Source of the DNA: JAWPNA01 sp045402695
Lineage (GTDB): Bacteria > Acidobacteriota > Polarisedimenticolia > JACPZX01 > DASXTC01
Assembly (NCBI GenBank): GCA_045402695.1
Contig: JAWPNA010000307.1
Location: 1-37,354 of the forward strand
Reading direction: 5' to 3'
DNA: 37,354 nt
Below the pieces are notes generated by a model. The model ran no database searches. It saw only the letters and a program-made list of their open reading frames with translations, and had not been told where the DNA came from. Position 1 is the first letter of the stretch, and each line of letters begins with the position of its first letter. Shown piece by piece: positions 7,375 to 17,410 of the stretch. A program made the position numbers and the translations under genes.

Positions 7375-9006
7375 ATGAGAATCGTGCGCCATTTGCGTGA
7401 CCGCGCGGCGCTGCTCACCTTGCTCTGCGCGTCGCTGGCGGCGCTCTGGATGCCGTTGCGCGCCGGCGCCCCTGGCACCAACGACGAGACGCGCCGCCCG
7501 GCGCCTGCCCCGCCCGCTTCCGAGTTCCCCTCCCTCGAGGCGCTGGAGGGCGAGGTGACCCGCCTCGTGGACGCGGCGGGCCGCTCCGTGGTCGGGATCG
7601 TGGGACAAGGCGACATCAAGGGACTGCTCGGAGCGCTCGGGGATCAGATCGAGATCGAGGGGATGGATGAGAAGCCCAAGCGGGCGCTCGCGCGCCGCGT
7701 GGGCAGCGGCGTGGTGCTCGATCACCAGGGCCACATCGTGACGCTTTCCTCGGTGGTTTCCGGATCGACCGAGGTGACCGTCATTGGCTCCGAGGGCGCG
7801 AAGATCGCGGCGTCCGTCAGAGGGATCGATGAAGCGACGGGCCTGGCCGTGCTCGATACGGAAGGGGGTAGCTGGGAGCCAGCCCCCTTCGGCGATTCCA
7901 TGGACCTGCGCGTCGGCTCGCTGGTCACCGCGCTTGGAAGGCCGGAGGGCTCATCACCGATCTTCTCCCTTGGCTTCGTCCTGGGCACGGGGATGAGCGA
8001 AGGGCCGATGCGCCGCGGGTCATACCTCAAACTGAGCGCGTATTCCGCGCCGGGGGCTGGAGGCGGCCCCGTCTTCGATCGCAAGGGTCGCTTCGTCGGG
8101 CTCATCTTTGGCGCGCAAGGCTCCGGGACTCGGCGCTCCGATCCTCTGGTTACCTGGGAGCGATCCACGCCCCGCGACGATTCCGAGGGCATGGCCCCCC
8201 AGGCAGAGGAGGCGGAGCCGGGCCTCTCGTGGCGGGTCCTGGGCGCGCTGCACCGCGCCGGCGCGGCCGGAGGCCAGGTGAGCTACGCGATCCCCGGAAA
8301 CGTGGTCCGGCGCGTGAGCGACCAGATCATCCGGTCCGGCGCGGTCAAACGCGGATGGATCGGGATCAACTTCGAGGAGGCCGAACCGGGCGACTTGCGC
8401 CTGGTCAAGATCATCTCCGGCAGCCCCGCTGAGAAGGCCGGGCTCACCGCGGGAGATCGGATCATCTCGATCAATGGCGATCCGCTCAAGATGCCGGTCA
8501 TCCAGATCGACGAAGCCGTCTCGTGGCCGCCGGGCACCAGCGTGCAGATCGGAATCCAGCGCGGCGGCAAGGTGCTCAACCTGCCCGTGCTGCTGGGTGA
8601 AGGCCCGAAATCTCCACGGTTGCGTTTCACCGGAATGCCACAGCCCGGCAGGAGCCTGGGGATCAAGGTGGAAGACGTCGAGGACGACCAACGCGCGCGG
8701 CTCGGCGCTCCGGCGGGCCAGGGGATGCTGATCAGGCTCGTCTACGAGGGCTCGCGCGCCGAGTCGGCCGGTCTGCTCCCGGGGGATCTGATCATCGAGG
8801 CGCTGGGCAGGCCGGTCGGCAACATCCACGATCTGTGGCGAGCCCGCGAGGAGCAGGGCACCGATCAGGAGATGCAGATCAAGGTGCTGCGCGGCGGCCG
8901 TCCCCAGGTGCTCCGCGTGGCGCCCGCGCCCGAGGCTCCTCCACCGCCCACCCCTCCCACGGCGAAGGCGCCACCGCCTCCCCGGCCCCCCAGACGCCGT
9001 CCCTGA
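7375..9006 (+). CDS. HtrA/DegP-like two-PDZ protein, catalytic triad absent (pseudoprotease)
   Basis: A 543-residue protein with a signal sequence (hydrophobic 11-29), a trypsin-like double-barrel domain (about 55-260), PDZ1 (about 325-410), PDZ2 (about 425-515) and a Pro-rich tail ending in RRRP. The fold landmarks of HtrA are clear: GSGVVLD, LAVL, FGD, RVGSLVTALG and PGAGGGPVF. The catalytic residues are all replaced. The His of the usual NNHVV is Ser126 in LSSVV, the Asp of TDLAVL is Gly156 in TGLAVL, and the Ser of GNSGGP is Gly229 in GAGGGP. It should therefore bind rather than cut. It lies six bases after the anti-sigma gene. The start could be ATG 7375 or the GTG three codons later. 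Likely a periplasmic sensor, chaperone or scaffold; this is inference. Confidence 0.88.
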   Translation: MRIVRHLRDRAALLTLLCASLAALWMPLRAGAPGTNDETRRPAPAPPASEFPSLEALEGEVTRLVDAAGRSVVGIVGQGDIKGLLGALGDQIEIEGMDEKPKRALARRVGSGVVLDHQGHIVTLSSVVSGSTEVTVIGSEGAKIAASVRGIDEATGLAVLDTEGGSWEPAPFGDSMDLRVGSLVTALGRPEGSSPIFSLGFVLGTGMSEGPMRRGSYLKLSAYSAPGAGGGPVFDRKGRFVGLIFGAQGSGTRRSDPLVTWERSTPRDDSEGMAPQAEEAEPGLSWRVLGALHRAGAAGGQVSYAIPGNVVRRVSDQIIRSGAVKRGWIGINFEEAEPGDLRLVKIISGSPAEKAGLTAGDRIISINGDPLKMPVIQIDEAVSWPPGTSVQIGIQRGGKVLNLPVLLGEGPKSPRLRFTGMPQPGRSLGIKVEDVEDDQRARLGAPAGQGMLIRLVYEGSRAESAGLLPGDLIIEALGRPVGNIHDLWRAREEQGTDQEMQIKVLRGGRPQVLRVAPAPEAPPPPTPPTAKAPPPPRPPRRRP

Positions 9007-9059
9007 GCCGGCAGCGCTTTGGCGCGACCGTCAGCATCGGGGTCGCGTCGTATCCTCTG

Positions 9060-9079
9060 CGCGGCCTCATGAGGCTGCG
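9060..9079. terminator. Stem-loop between convergent genes
   Basis: The sequence 9060-9079 folds into an 8-bp stem (one G-T pair) around a CATG loop; its core GCCTCATGAGGC is a perfect palindrome. It sits in the 87-bp gap where the plus-strand HtrA-like gene and the minus-strand amidohydrolase gene converge, the usual place for a two-way terminator. No T-run follows on either strand, so an intrinsic mechanism is doubtful. Confidence 0.35.
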
Positions 9080-9093
9080 GGGGAATGCTCATT

Positions 9094-10773
<1,680 letters not shown>

Positions 10774-10818
10774 GGGGCGCCATCATACATCACCGCATTC
10801 GCGAGGACTGCTGAGGCT

Positions 10819-11370
10819 TTACCCGATCAGATCGACCGAGACGGTGAGCAGGGTGGAGCCGAGCCGGATCTCGTCGCCGTCCTGAACCTTGCAGAAGGCG
10901 ATCAACTGATCGTTGTGGTAGGTCCCGTTGGTCGAGGCGAGGTCCCTCAGGATGATCGTGTCCATGTCGTGGATCTCCAGGGTCGCGTGCCGCCGCGAGA
11001 TCATCGGGTCGGGAATCTGAATCTCCCCTTCCTCACGCCCCAGGACCACCATCCTCCGGTTGACCTGGAACACCCGGCCTCGGGCCGGTCCATCCCCCAC
11101 CTCCAGCGCAAGGGTCATCCCGTCGGGCAGCGCCTCGGAGGCGGGCCGCGGTCCCGGAGGCACCGCACGGATCCTAACGGTTCCCGTTCCTGTGTCGGAC
11201 ACCACCGTCTCCTCGAAGAGGCCCAGGCCCTGTTGACTCGCGGTGAACTGCTTGCCACAGGCCGCGCAGGCATGGACATCCCTCGCCATCCTGCGCGAGG
11301 GGCGTTCCTCGTTGCCGAGGCCTGCCCCGCAGCCTGGGCAGCACGGCTCCTGCGGCCTCGCCCGGTTCAC
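10819..11370 (-). CDS. Zinc-ribbon plus FHA-domain protein
   Basis: A 183-residue cytoplasmic protein. The N-terminus carries two Cys pairs, CPGCG (about 11-15) and CAACGK, about 25 residues apart, forming a likely zinc ribbon. The C-terminal part is a forkhead-associated domain: VVLGREEGEIQIPDPMISRR with the phosphothreonine-binding Arg and Ser, then H-A-T-L and LASTNGTYHN. FHA domains bind phosphothreonine peptides, so this is a signalling adaptor whose kinase partner is not in the window. The start is the GTG at 11370, which gives a GTGA overlap with the upstream stop. The frame remains open further upstream, but only over the neighbouring gene. It is the last gene of the run that begins with the acyl-CoA dehydrogenase. 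Confidence 0.85.
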   Translation of the reverse strand: MNRARPQEPCCPGCGAGLGNEERPSRRMARDVHACAACGKQFTASQQGLGLFEETVVSDTGTGTVRIRAVPPGPRPASEALPDGMTLALEVGDGPARGRVFQVNRRMVVLGREEGEIQIPDPMISRRHATLEIHDMDTIILRDLASTNGTYHNDQLIAFCKVQDGDEIRLGSTLLTVSVDLIG

Positions 11371-11729
11371 AGCGCACCTCCCGCGGCGGCCGCATGGGCG
11401 CCCAACAGCTCGATCGCGCCCCGCCCCGTGCGCGCGACGCACTGCGCATCGAGGCTGGGCACTCCATCGCACTCCTCATCCAGGAGGATTTTCTCGACGC
11501 GGGAGAGTGGATAGAAGTTGGTGGAAGGGCCGATCTCCACCGCTCCTCCGGAAGCGTGCGCCCGCAGCCAGTCATCGAACGAACGCAGGTCGATGCCCCG
11601 CATCGTGACGCCTGACTGATCGATGCCGATCAGCACCCCCCAGAACTTCTCTCGCGGGTTCTGGAGGTAGGCCAGGACGACGGAGCCCGGCGACAGGTGG
11701 GATGAGGACACCGATCCGCTAGACCGCAT
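11367..11729 (-). CDS. Conserved protein of unknown function
   Basis: About 120 residues, no signal peptide, no membrane span. The strongest part, LSPGSVVLAYLQNPREKFWG followed by a strand GVLIGIDQSGVTMRGID and a helix SFDDWLRAHA, looks like a small beta-barrel; the later FYPLSRVEKILLDEE is a further beta-helix unit. The glycine and strand pattern recalls Sm-like or PilZ-like barrels, but I cannot assign it. I believe similar proteins occur in related genomes (from memory, unverified). The start is ambiguous: ATG 11729 (with GGA upstream) or ATG 11744. The stop overlaps the GTG of the FHA gene, so the two are coupled and may work together. Confidence 0.65.
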   Translation of the reverse strand: MRSSGSVSSSHLSPGSVVLAYLQNPREKFWGVLIGIDQSGVTMRGIDLRSFDDWLRAHASGGAVEIGPSTNFYPLSRVEKILLDEECDGVPSLDAQCVARTGRGAIELLGAHAAAAGGAL

Positions 11730-11813
11730 GACAGGTCCAAACATGGGCGGCCACGGCGGCCCGGTCAAGGTTCCGGGATGACCCGTCCGGCGCGGAGCCC
11801 ACACTCCGCGCCA

Positions 11814-12239
11814 TCATCCTGGCGCGCCGGGGTGCTCCTTCAGCTCCAGCAGGACTCCGCCCGTGCTGCGCGGGTGGATGAAGGCGATCCGCCGGCCGCC
11901 GGCCCCCGCACGCATCAGAGGCGGGATGATCTCGACCCCTCTCGCCTGCAGGGCGGCCACGGTGGTCTCCAGGTCGGCCACGCGTAGACAGATGTGGTGG
12001 ATCCCCTCGCCGCGCTTCGCGATGAAACGGGCCACCGGAGAGTCGGGGCTCAACGGCTCCAGCAGCTCGATGCGGCTCTCTCCGAGCGGCAGAAAGACGA
12101 CCCGCACCCCTTCGGCGGCCACCTCCTCGGGGGGGCCGGCAGTGAGGCCCAGCGCGTCGCGGTAGAACTTCAGCGCGCTCCGCAGGGACGAGACGGCCAC
12201 ACCCAGGTGATCCACGATCCCGATCTCGGGCGCGCTCAT
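11814..12239 (-). CDS. mce: Methylmalonyl-CoA epimerase
   Basis: A 141-residue vicinal-oxygen-chelate (glyoxalase-like) protein that interconverts (S)- and (R)-methylmalonyl-CoA so that the mutase can make succinyl-CoA. It has two beta-alpha-beta-beta-beta halves: HLGVAVSSL (His11) and FYRDALGL in the first, GIHHICLRV (His81/82) and VLLELKE (Glu132) in the second. These supply the metal ligands expected for the family (His, Glu/Gln, His, Glu). The ATG at 12239 makes an ATGA overlap with the meaB stop, which fixes the start and shows coupling. Context with meaB and an acyl-CoA dehydrogenase supports this role over other glyoxalase-fold functions. The mutase subunits are not in the window. Confidence 0.92.
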   Translation of the reverse strand: MSAPEIGIVDHLGVAVSSLRSALKFYRDALGLTAGPPEEVAAEGVRVVFLPLGESRIELLEPLSPDSPVARFIAKRGEGIHHICLRVADLETTVAALQARGVEIIPPLMRAGAGGRRIAFIHPRSTGGVLLELKEHPGAPG

Positions 12240-13210
12240 GGCCTGCTCCCTTGTGGAACGGCGAACCGTTGCAGGATCTCGTCCGCCGCCGTGTAGGGGT
12301 CTTTTCGTCGCAGCGCCACCTCCTCGACCATCAGATCGAACGTGCCGTGCGCGTCGGGCCCGGAGGCCCATTGGAGGATTCGTTCACGCAGGAGATCCGC
12401 GAGGCGCTGGCGGCTGCGCTGCCTGCGCCGCTCGGACAGCGCCCCCTGCGTGGCGTCTCTCAGGAACCGCTCGATCGCCTTGTGCAGCTCTGAGACTCCT
12501 TCCGCCGAGGTGGCGGTGGTCCTGAAGATCTCGGGAGGCGGGCGATCGGGCGCCTCATCCACTGAAAGGAGCGAAAGCATCGACCTCACTTCGGTGTGCA
12601 GGCGCTCGATTCCGTCGCGGTCGGCCTTGTTCAGGACGAAGATGTCCGCGATCTCCATGATCCCCGCCTTGATGGTCTGGACGTCGTCGCCCAGCCCGGG
12701 CACCAGCACCACCAGCACGACGTCGGCGACCCCCACGATGTCCACCTCGTCCTGGCCGACCCCGACGGTCTCCAGGAGCACCACCTCGCAGCCGGCCGCG
12801 TCCAGCAGGTCGGCCACGTCCACCGCGGCGCCGGCCAGGCCGCCGAAATGCCCCCGCGTGGCCATCGAGCGAATGAAGACCCCCGAGTCGCCGCTGTGGC
12901 GCTGCATGCGGATCCTGTCACCCAGCACGGCGCCTCCGGAGAAGGCGCTGGAGGGATCCACGGCGATCACGCCGACCCTGCGCCCCGCCGCACGGTAGAT
13001 CACGGCCAACGCGTCAACCAGGGTGCTCTTGCCGGCGCCGGGCGGGCCGGTGATCCCGATGATGGGGGCCCGGCCGGCCATCGGGTAGACGAGCCTGAGG
13101 ACTTCCTTCGCCGCCGGCAGGCGATCCTCCACGATGGAGATGGCGCGGGCCAGGGCCCGCTGATCGCCGGAGCGCAGGCGGCCGACGAGCTGCGCGGGGT
13201 CGCTCGTCAC
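12236..13210 (-). CDS. meaB: MeaB/ArgK-type G-protein chaperone of methylmalonyl-CoA mutase
   Basis: A 324-residue P-loop GTPase of normal family length. Walker A is GPPGAGKST (about 55-63), followed by VDPSSAFSGGAVLGDRIRM, the ETVGVGQDE switch region and the NKAD guanine-specificity motif. The family loads and protects adenosylcobalamin in methylmalonyl-CoA mutase or related acyl-CoA mutases. The start is the GTG at 13210, in a GTGA overlap with the acyl-CoA dehydrogenase stop; the longer upstream frame is only shadow. Overlaps on both sides tie it to its neighbours in one transcript. Confidence 0.94.
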   Translation of the reverse strand: MTSDPAQLVGRLRSGDQRALARAISIVEDRLPAAKEVLRLVYPMAGRAPIIGITGPPGAGKSTLVDALAVIYRAAGRRVGVIAVDPSSAFSGGAVLGDRIRMQRHSGDSGVFIRSMATRGHFGGLAGAAVDVADLLDAAGCEVVLLETVGVGQDEVDIVGVADVVLVVLVPGLGDDVQTIKAGIMEIADIFVLNKADRDGIERLHTEVRSMLSLLSVDEAPDRPPPEIFRTTATSAEGVSELHKAIERFLRDATQGALSERRRQRSRQRLADLLRERILQWASGPDAHGTFDLMVEEVALRRKDPYTAADEILQRFAVPQGSRP

Positions 13211-14355
13211 GCTCGTTCCAGAAGGCTGCGCGCGATGACGAGGCGCTGGATCTCGGAGGTCCCCTCGCCAATGGTGCACAGCTTGGCGTCGCGGTAGAAC
13301 TTCTCGGCCGGGAAGTCCTTCACGTAGCCGTAGCCGCCGAGGATTTGCACCGCATGCTCGGCCACCCAGACGGCGGTCTCCGAGGCGTACAGCTTGGCCA
13401 TCGCGGCCTTGCGCGTGATCCGCTCGCGCCCGCCGTCCTCAGCGCAAGCCGCCTGGTAGGTCAGCAGGCGGGAGGCGGCGATCTTCATCGCCATGTCGGC
13501 CAGCATGAAGGCGATGGCCTGGAAGGCGGCGATCGGTTTGCCGAACTGCCTGCGCTCCTTCGCGTACTTGAGCGCCACTTCGTAGGCGCCCTGCGCGGTG
13601 CCCAGCGAGAGCGAGGCGATGGCGATGCGCCCGCGGTCCAGAATCTCCAAGGCATTGACGAACCCCATCCCTTCCTCGCCGAGCAGGTTGCGGCGGTGAA
13701 CGCGGCAGCCGTCCATGATCACTTCCGCGGTGTCCGAGGCGCGCATCCCCATTTTGTCCTCGACCTTCCCGTGCCTGAACCCCTCCATGCCCTTCTCCAG
13801 GAGGAAGGCGGAGATCCCCTTCTTCCCCTTGTCGGGGTCGGTGACGCAGAACACCACGCAGAGATGACCCACCGAGCCGTGGGTCGCGAAGGTCTTGCTG
13901 CCGTTCAGGACGAAGTACTCGCCCTCGCGCACGGCGCGGCTGCGTGTGCCCCCGGCGTCCGAGCCTGCGGTGGGCTCCGTGAGCGACCAGGCGCCCAGGC
14001 ACTCTCCGCGCGCCAACCGCCCCAGGTGCCTCCGCTTCAACTCCTCGGAGCCGAACCGGTAGACGTGGCTGGTGCACAGACCGTTGTGCGCGGCCACGCC
14101 CAGCGCGATGGCCGGGTCCACGCGGGCGATTTCCTCGATGATGATGGCGTAGTCGAGGTAGGTCATTCCCGCACCATCGTATTTTTCGGGGATGGTGACC
14201 CCGAGATACCCCATGAGGCCCATCTTCTTGAAGATATCGGTGGGAAACTCCTTCGTCTCGTCCAGACGGCGGGTGTGAGGCGCGATCTCGGTCTCGGCGA
14301 AGTCGCGCACCGTCTTGCGGAGCAAGTCCTGTTCCTCGGTCAGAGTGAAGTCCAA
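13207..14355 (-). CDS. Acyl-CoA dehydrogenase
   Basis: A 382-residue FAD enzyme catalysing alpha,beta-dehydrogenation of an acyl-CoA in the cytoplasm. It has the N-terminal helical domain (FTLTEEQDLLRKTVRDFAE), the middle barrel with WSLTEPTAGSDAGG and a C-terminal helical domain ending GEGTSEIQRLVIARSL, which keeps the catalytic Glu of short- and branched-chain members (EGTSEIQR). The start is a TTG at 14355: a GGAGG site (14361-14365 on the plus map) lies five bases upstream and the length then equals the family norm, while the first upstream ATG at 14499 would add a Pro/His-rich tail without family features. It leads the operon meaB-mce-unknown-FHA. Neighbours suggest a substrate on the valine/isoleucine or odd-chain route; this is inference. 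Confidence 0.93.
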   Translation of the reverse strand: MDFTLTEEQDLLRKTVRDFAETEIAPHTRRLDETKEFPTDIFKKMGLMGYLGVTIPEKYDGAGMTYLDYAIIIEEIARVDPAIALGVAAHNGLCTSHVYRFGSEELKRRHLGRLARGECLGAWSLTEPTAGSDAGGTRSRAVREGEYFVLNGSKTFATHGSVGHLCVVFCVTDPDKGKKGISAFLLEKGMEGFRHGKVEDKMGMRASDTAEVIMDGCRVHRRNLLGEEGMGFVNALEILDRGRIAIASLSLGTAQGAYEVALKYAKERRQFGKPIAAFQAIAFMLADMAMKIAASRLLTYQAACAEDGGRERITRKAAMAKLYASETAVWVAEHAVQILGGYGYVKDFPAEKFYRDAKLCTIGEGTSEIQRLVIARSLLERA

Positions 14356-14360
14356 AGGCG

Positions 14361-14365
14361 CCTCC
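14361..14365 (-). promoter_or_regulatory. Ribosome-binding site deciding the TTG start of the acyl-CoA dehydrogenase
   Basis: GGAGG on the minus strand, five bases before the TTG at 14355. It is the best Shine-Dalgarno match in this neighbourhood and places the start at the family-typical N-terminus. Confidence 0.7.
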
Positions 14366-14593
14366 CATGGGGGCCGTCTGAAGCCATGTGGAGCCGTCGA
14401 TGCCGGCGGATGGGCGGGATCGTATGGGCCGGCGCGCGAGGTGTCAAATCTCGGCGCGGGGGCGTGAGGCGGGGATGGCCCATGGTCATGGGCTGCCAAC
14501 CGGCGTCCTCTTCATGGAATGGGGTGATGCTCCTTGGCGCCGAGCTGGAGATGTGCCCAGGCCGCCTCATGAAACACTCGCAGCTTGTCTCGC

Positions 14594-15052
14594 TCACTGG
14601 ATGTGCTTTTCGTAATACCTGCTGAGAGGATCCTCCTTATACTCCCCAAACGCTGGAATACGTCGAAACCCCACCCGCTCATACAATCCGACGGCAGCGC
14701 GTTGATGAACTCCGGTTTCCAACCGCAGCAGCATGACACCATGCGCTCGGGCATGGTCTGCGAGGTGATTCAGCATCAACCTCCCGAACCCCAAGCCACG
14801 AAACTGCGGACGCACGTACATCCGCTTGATCTCTCCATACTCGGTGCCAAACAATTGGATACCCCCGCACCCCGCCGGTACGCCGTCATTACGGATCAGA
14901 AAGAACGCCACAGCCTCCACGATCAACTTTTCCACACTATAACCATGACGACTTTCACGCGGATAGATCGGCTCCAGTTGCGCTTCAAGTTCAGATATCA
15001 ATGCTCTCGCGTCGTCGGTATCTGGGCGTTCTGGCGTTATGCAGACCGGCAT
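14594..15052 (-). CDS. GNAT-family N-acetyltransferase
   Basis: A 152-residue protein of the GCN5-related acetyltransferase fold. The acetyl-CoA pyrophosphate loop is RPQFRGLGFGR (the Q/R-x-x-G-x-G/A motif), preceded by the strand GEIKRMYV and followed by LLRLETGVHQRAAVGLYERV and a closing GFRRIPAFGEY. The ATG at 15052 gives a normal N-terminus; the frame extends upstream without family features. The acceptor substrate is unknown. Base composition here is visibly less GC-rich than the rest of the window (for example 14881-15000), which hints at recent arrival. The 230 bases before the acyl-CoA dehydrogenase hold a 7-bp inverted repeat (14478-14493) and no gene. Confidence 0.9.
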   Translation of the reverse strand: MPVCITPERPDTDDARALISELEAQLEPIYPRESRHGYSVEKLIVEAVAFFLIRNDGVPAGCGGIQLFGTEYGEIKRMYVRPQFRGLGFGRLMLNHLADHARAHGVMLLRLETGVHQRAAVGLYERVGFRRIPAFGEYKEDPLSRYYEKHIQ

Positions 15053-15209
15053 CGGGCGCTCACACGATCTTCCCGCTTCAAAATGCTGAGATGGGTTTTG
15101 ATCCGACGCTCCGCGTAGGCGGCGGGCCCCCAAGTGATCTACCAAGCATTGCACGCCTCGCGCGTCCTCTTCACGCGGTGTCACGTGCTTCGATGAGCTG
15201 CGCTTTGCG

Positions 15210-15596
15210 CTACTCAAGACGCGCCCCGTGTTCCTCGAGCAGGGTTTTGAGGACTGACCGGTGGCACCGGGCCTCGTCTGCGCAATAGCACCCCACCGAG
15301 AAAGTCGTGCGGTGCGAAAAGCCCGCCAGGAGACTCAGGAGCCGGGTGGCGGACGGACGCTTCATCTCGCTCCGGTAGCGCTTGACGAAGGTCTGCCACT
15401 CACGCACATCCCGGGCCCGCAGCGCAAGCTTGACGAGATCCTCTGAGGGCGCCAACTCCGGCAGCCAGATGTCGTAGAAGTTACGTGAAGCGTACTGCGT
15501 CCTGGGCACTCCTCGTGGGGGGCGCCGAACGGTGCCCACGCGCAGTCCCTCGCCGCGAGCCCGCGCTCTGCCGAGTTGAACGATCCGGATCGCCAT
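15210..15596 (-). CDS. DUF488 family protein
   Basis: A 128-residue protein of the DUF488 family, recognised from SRNFYDIWLPELAPS and the Cys-rich end GCYCADEARCHRSVL, which is typical of the family. The biochemical role of the family is not established. No signal peptide is seen. The ATG at 15596 is used. It shares strand with the GNAT gene 157 bases downstream, and the pair forms the lower-GC patch; the 157-bp gap between them holds nothing I recognise. It is divergent from the M28 peptidase gene; that 272-base gap (15597-15868) shows no gene. Confidence 0.85.
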   Translation of the reverse strand: MAIRIVQLGRARARGEGLRVGTVRRPPRGVPRTQYASRNFYDIWLPELAPSEDLVKLALRARDVREWQTFVKRYRSEMKRPSATRLLSLLAGFSHRTTFSVGCYCADEARCHRSVLKTLLEEHGARLE

Positions 15597-15868
15597 TATC
15601 TTCGTTCCGCCACTCTGTTTGCTCAGCTATGACACCGAACGCTCACGCTTTGAGCAGTCTGACGATCAGGGTTTGATCCGGTGTGCGGGAGCATCCCGGA
15701 TAAACCCGGTTGAACTGAGCCGCATGCGCCTCAGAGCTATGGAGATTCTATCGCGATCCGCGGCTCGGGCGGAAGTCTCGAAGCGAGGTGGGCGGGTGGC
15801 GCGCAACAAGAGCCGAGCTGATGGATTTGGCCCGAGCGGTTGAGGATCCGATCTGGATACAGAGTAGA

Positions 15869-17410
15869 ATGCGGTCCGTCATGAGGAGCCACAGCGCCAC
15901 CATCCGAGCCGTGCTTGCTGCGACGGCCCTGCTGGGCCTTGTTTCCATCAGGGCGGCCGGTGCCGGGGCGCCGACGGAGCCGGAGCGTGACGACGTCGCG
16001 CGCCGCCTCGTGGGCCGCGCCATGGGCGCCACGCCGCTCATGGACGACCTTCGCGAGTTGTGCGACGAGATCGGCGGCCGCCCCACCGGCTCGCCCGCCT
16101 GCGGCCGGGCCGTCAAGTGGGCCGCGGCGAAGTTCAGCTCGGCGGGAGTCGAGTTGGTCACGCTGGAGCCCTACACCGTGCCGGTGCTGTGGCTCCCGGA
16201 CCCGGTCACGCCTTCCGAGGCTGCATGCCTCGCCCCCGAACCGTTCCCGCTCAGAATCGCCGCCGCTCCCCTCTCTCAGTCCACGTCTCCTGGACATCCC
16301 ATCGTAGCCCGGCTGGTTTCCGCAGGCGCCGGCAAGCCTGAGGAGTTCTCCACGCTCGGCCAGGGCGCCCGCGGCGCCGTCGCCCTCGTGATGGGCCCCG
16401 AGATGAAGTCGCTGGAGGATCTCTTCGCGGAGTACATGAAGGACGTCGGGATGCTCAAGGCCGCAGGCCACGCGCAGGTCGCCGGCATCCTGCTGGCCTC
16501 GTCACGACCGCGCGGCCTGCTGTACCGGCACCCCCTGGTGTCGGCCGTGACGATCGCCCCCATCCCCGTGGCCGTCGTCTCACGCGAGCATGCCTTGCGC
16601 CTCGCGCGCCTTCTCGAGAGGGGCGAGGTCAGAGTGAAACTCGAGGTGGCCGCCCGCACCGGAGGCCCCTTCGAGGCGCACAACGTGGTGGCGGAGATCC
16701 CGGGCCGCGAGCTTCCCGGCGAAGTCGTCATCCTGGGCGCCCATCTCGACTCGTGGGATCTCGGGACGGGCGCGGAGGACAACGGCGTCAACGCCGCCCT
16801 CGTCATCGACGTGGCCCGCGGCATCAGGGAGATGAAGCTCGCCCCGCGCCGCACCATCCGCTTCGTGCTGTTCACGGGAGAGGAGCTGGGCCTGTGGGGC
16901 TCCGTCGGTTATGTCCGCGCCCACGCGGCCGAGATGGACCGGCACGTGGCCGCGGTGATCTTCGACATCGGCTCCGGCCGCACGACCGGGTTCTATCTCA
17001 ACGGCCGCGAGGAGCTGCGCCGGCCGGTGGAGCAGGCTCTCGTTGAGGTGGCGGCCCTTGGCCCCTTCACGCACCCGCTGGAGGCCCTCGACGGCACCGA
17101 CAACTTCGACTTCCTCCTGTCAGGCGTGCCCAACCTCGTGGCGGCGCAGGAGGCAACCTCCTATCTCCCCGATTACCACGCTGAGTCCGACGTCTATGAA
17201 CGGGTCAACGCCCGCGAGGCGCGGACTAACGCCGCCATCGCCTCGGCCCTCGTCTGGTCTCTCGCCGACAGCCCCTCCCGTCCCGCCCCGCGCCAGACCC
17301 GCGCCGAGGTGGAAGCGCTGATCCAGAGGACGGGGCTGGAGTCCCAGATGAAAGCCTTCGGGCAGTGGGAGGGGTGGGTCGCCGGAACGAGAGGGGCTAC
17401 CGGCCGATGA
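15869..17410 (+). CDS. Secreted M28-family zinc aminopeptidase-like protein
   Basis: A 513-residue protein with a Sec signal peptide (MRSHSATIRAVLAATALLGL within the first 35 residues), so it is exported. A middle region (about 120-250) resembles the protease-associated insert. The catalytic domain has the di-zinc ligands in order: His and Asp in GAHLDSWD (about 290), bridging Asp in GAEDNG, Glu pair in TGEELG, Asp in FDIGSG and His in DYHAESD. This supports an active peptidase releasing N-terminal residues. The start could be ATG 15869 or 15881, both leaving the signal intact. The last 14 bases overlap the convergent radical SAM gene. The nearest functional context is general peptide scavenging; specificity is unknown. 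Confidence 0.9.
   Translation: MRSVMRSHSATIRAVLAATALLGLVSIRAAGAGAPTEPERDDVARRLVGRAMGATPLMDDLRELCDEIGGRPTGSPACGRAVKWAAAKFSSAGVELVTLEPYTVPVLWLPDPVTPSEAACLAPEPFPLRIAAAPLSQSTSPGHPIVARLVSAGAGKPEEFSTLGQGARGAVALVMGPEMKSLEDLFAEYMKDVGMLKAAGHAQVAGILLASSRPRGLLYRHPLVSAVTIAPIPVAVVSREHALRLARLLERGEVRVKLEVAARTGGPFEAHNVVAEIPGRELPGEVVILGAHLDSWDLGTGAEDNGVNAALVIDVARGIREMKLAPRRTIRFVLFTGEELGLWGSVGYVRAHAAEMDRHVAAVIFDIGSGRTTGFYLNGREELRRPVEQALVEVAALGPFTHPLEALDGTDNFDFLLSGVPNLVAAQEATSYLPDYHAESDVYERVNAREARTNAAIASALVWSLADSPSRPAPRQTRAEVEALIQRTGLESQMKAFGQWEGWVAGTRGATGR

Noticed and set aside
14478..14493. GCCCATG/CATGGGC inverted repeat as a terminator
   Set aside because: Two-base loop and no T-run; it could be a protein site, but there is nothing to support one.
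15660..15710. CGGGA-GCA-TCCCG hairpin before the M28 gene as a terminator or riboswitch
   Set aside because: Stem of only five pairs, no T-run and no recognisable conserved element.
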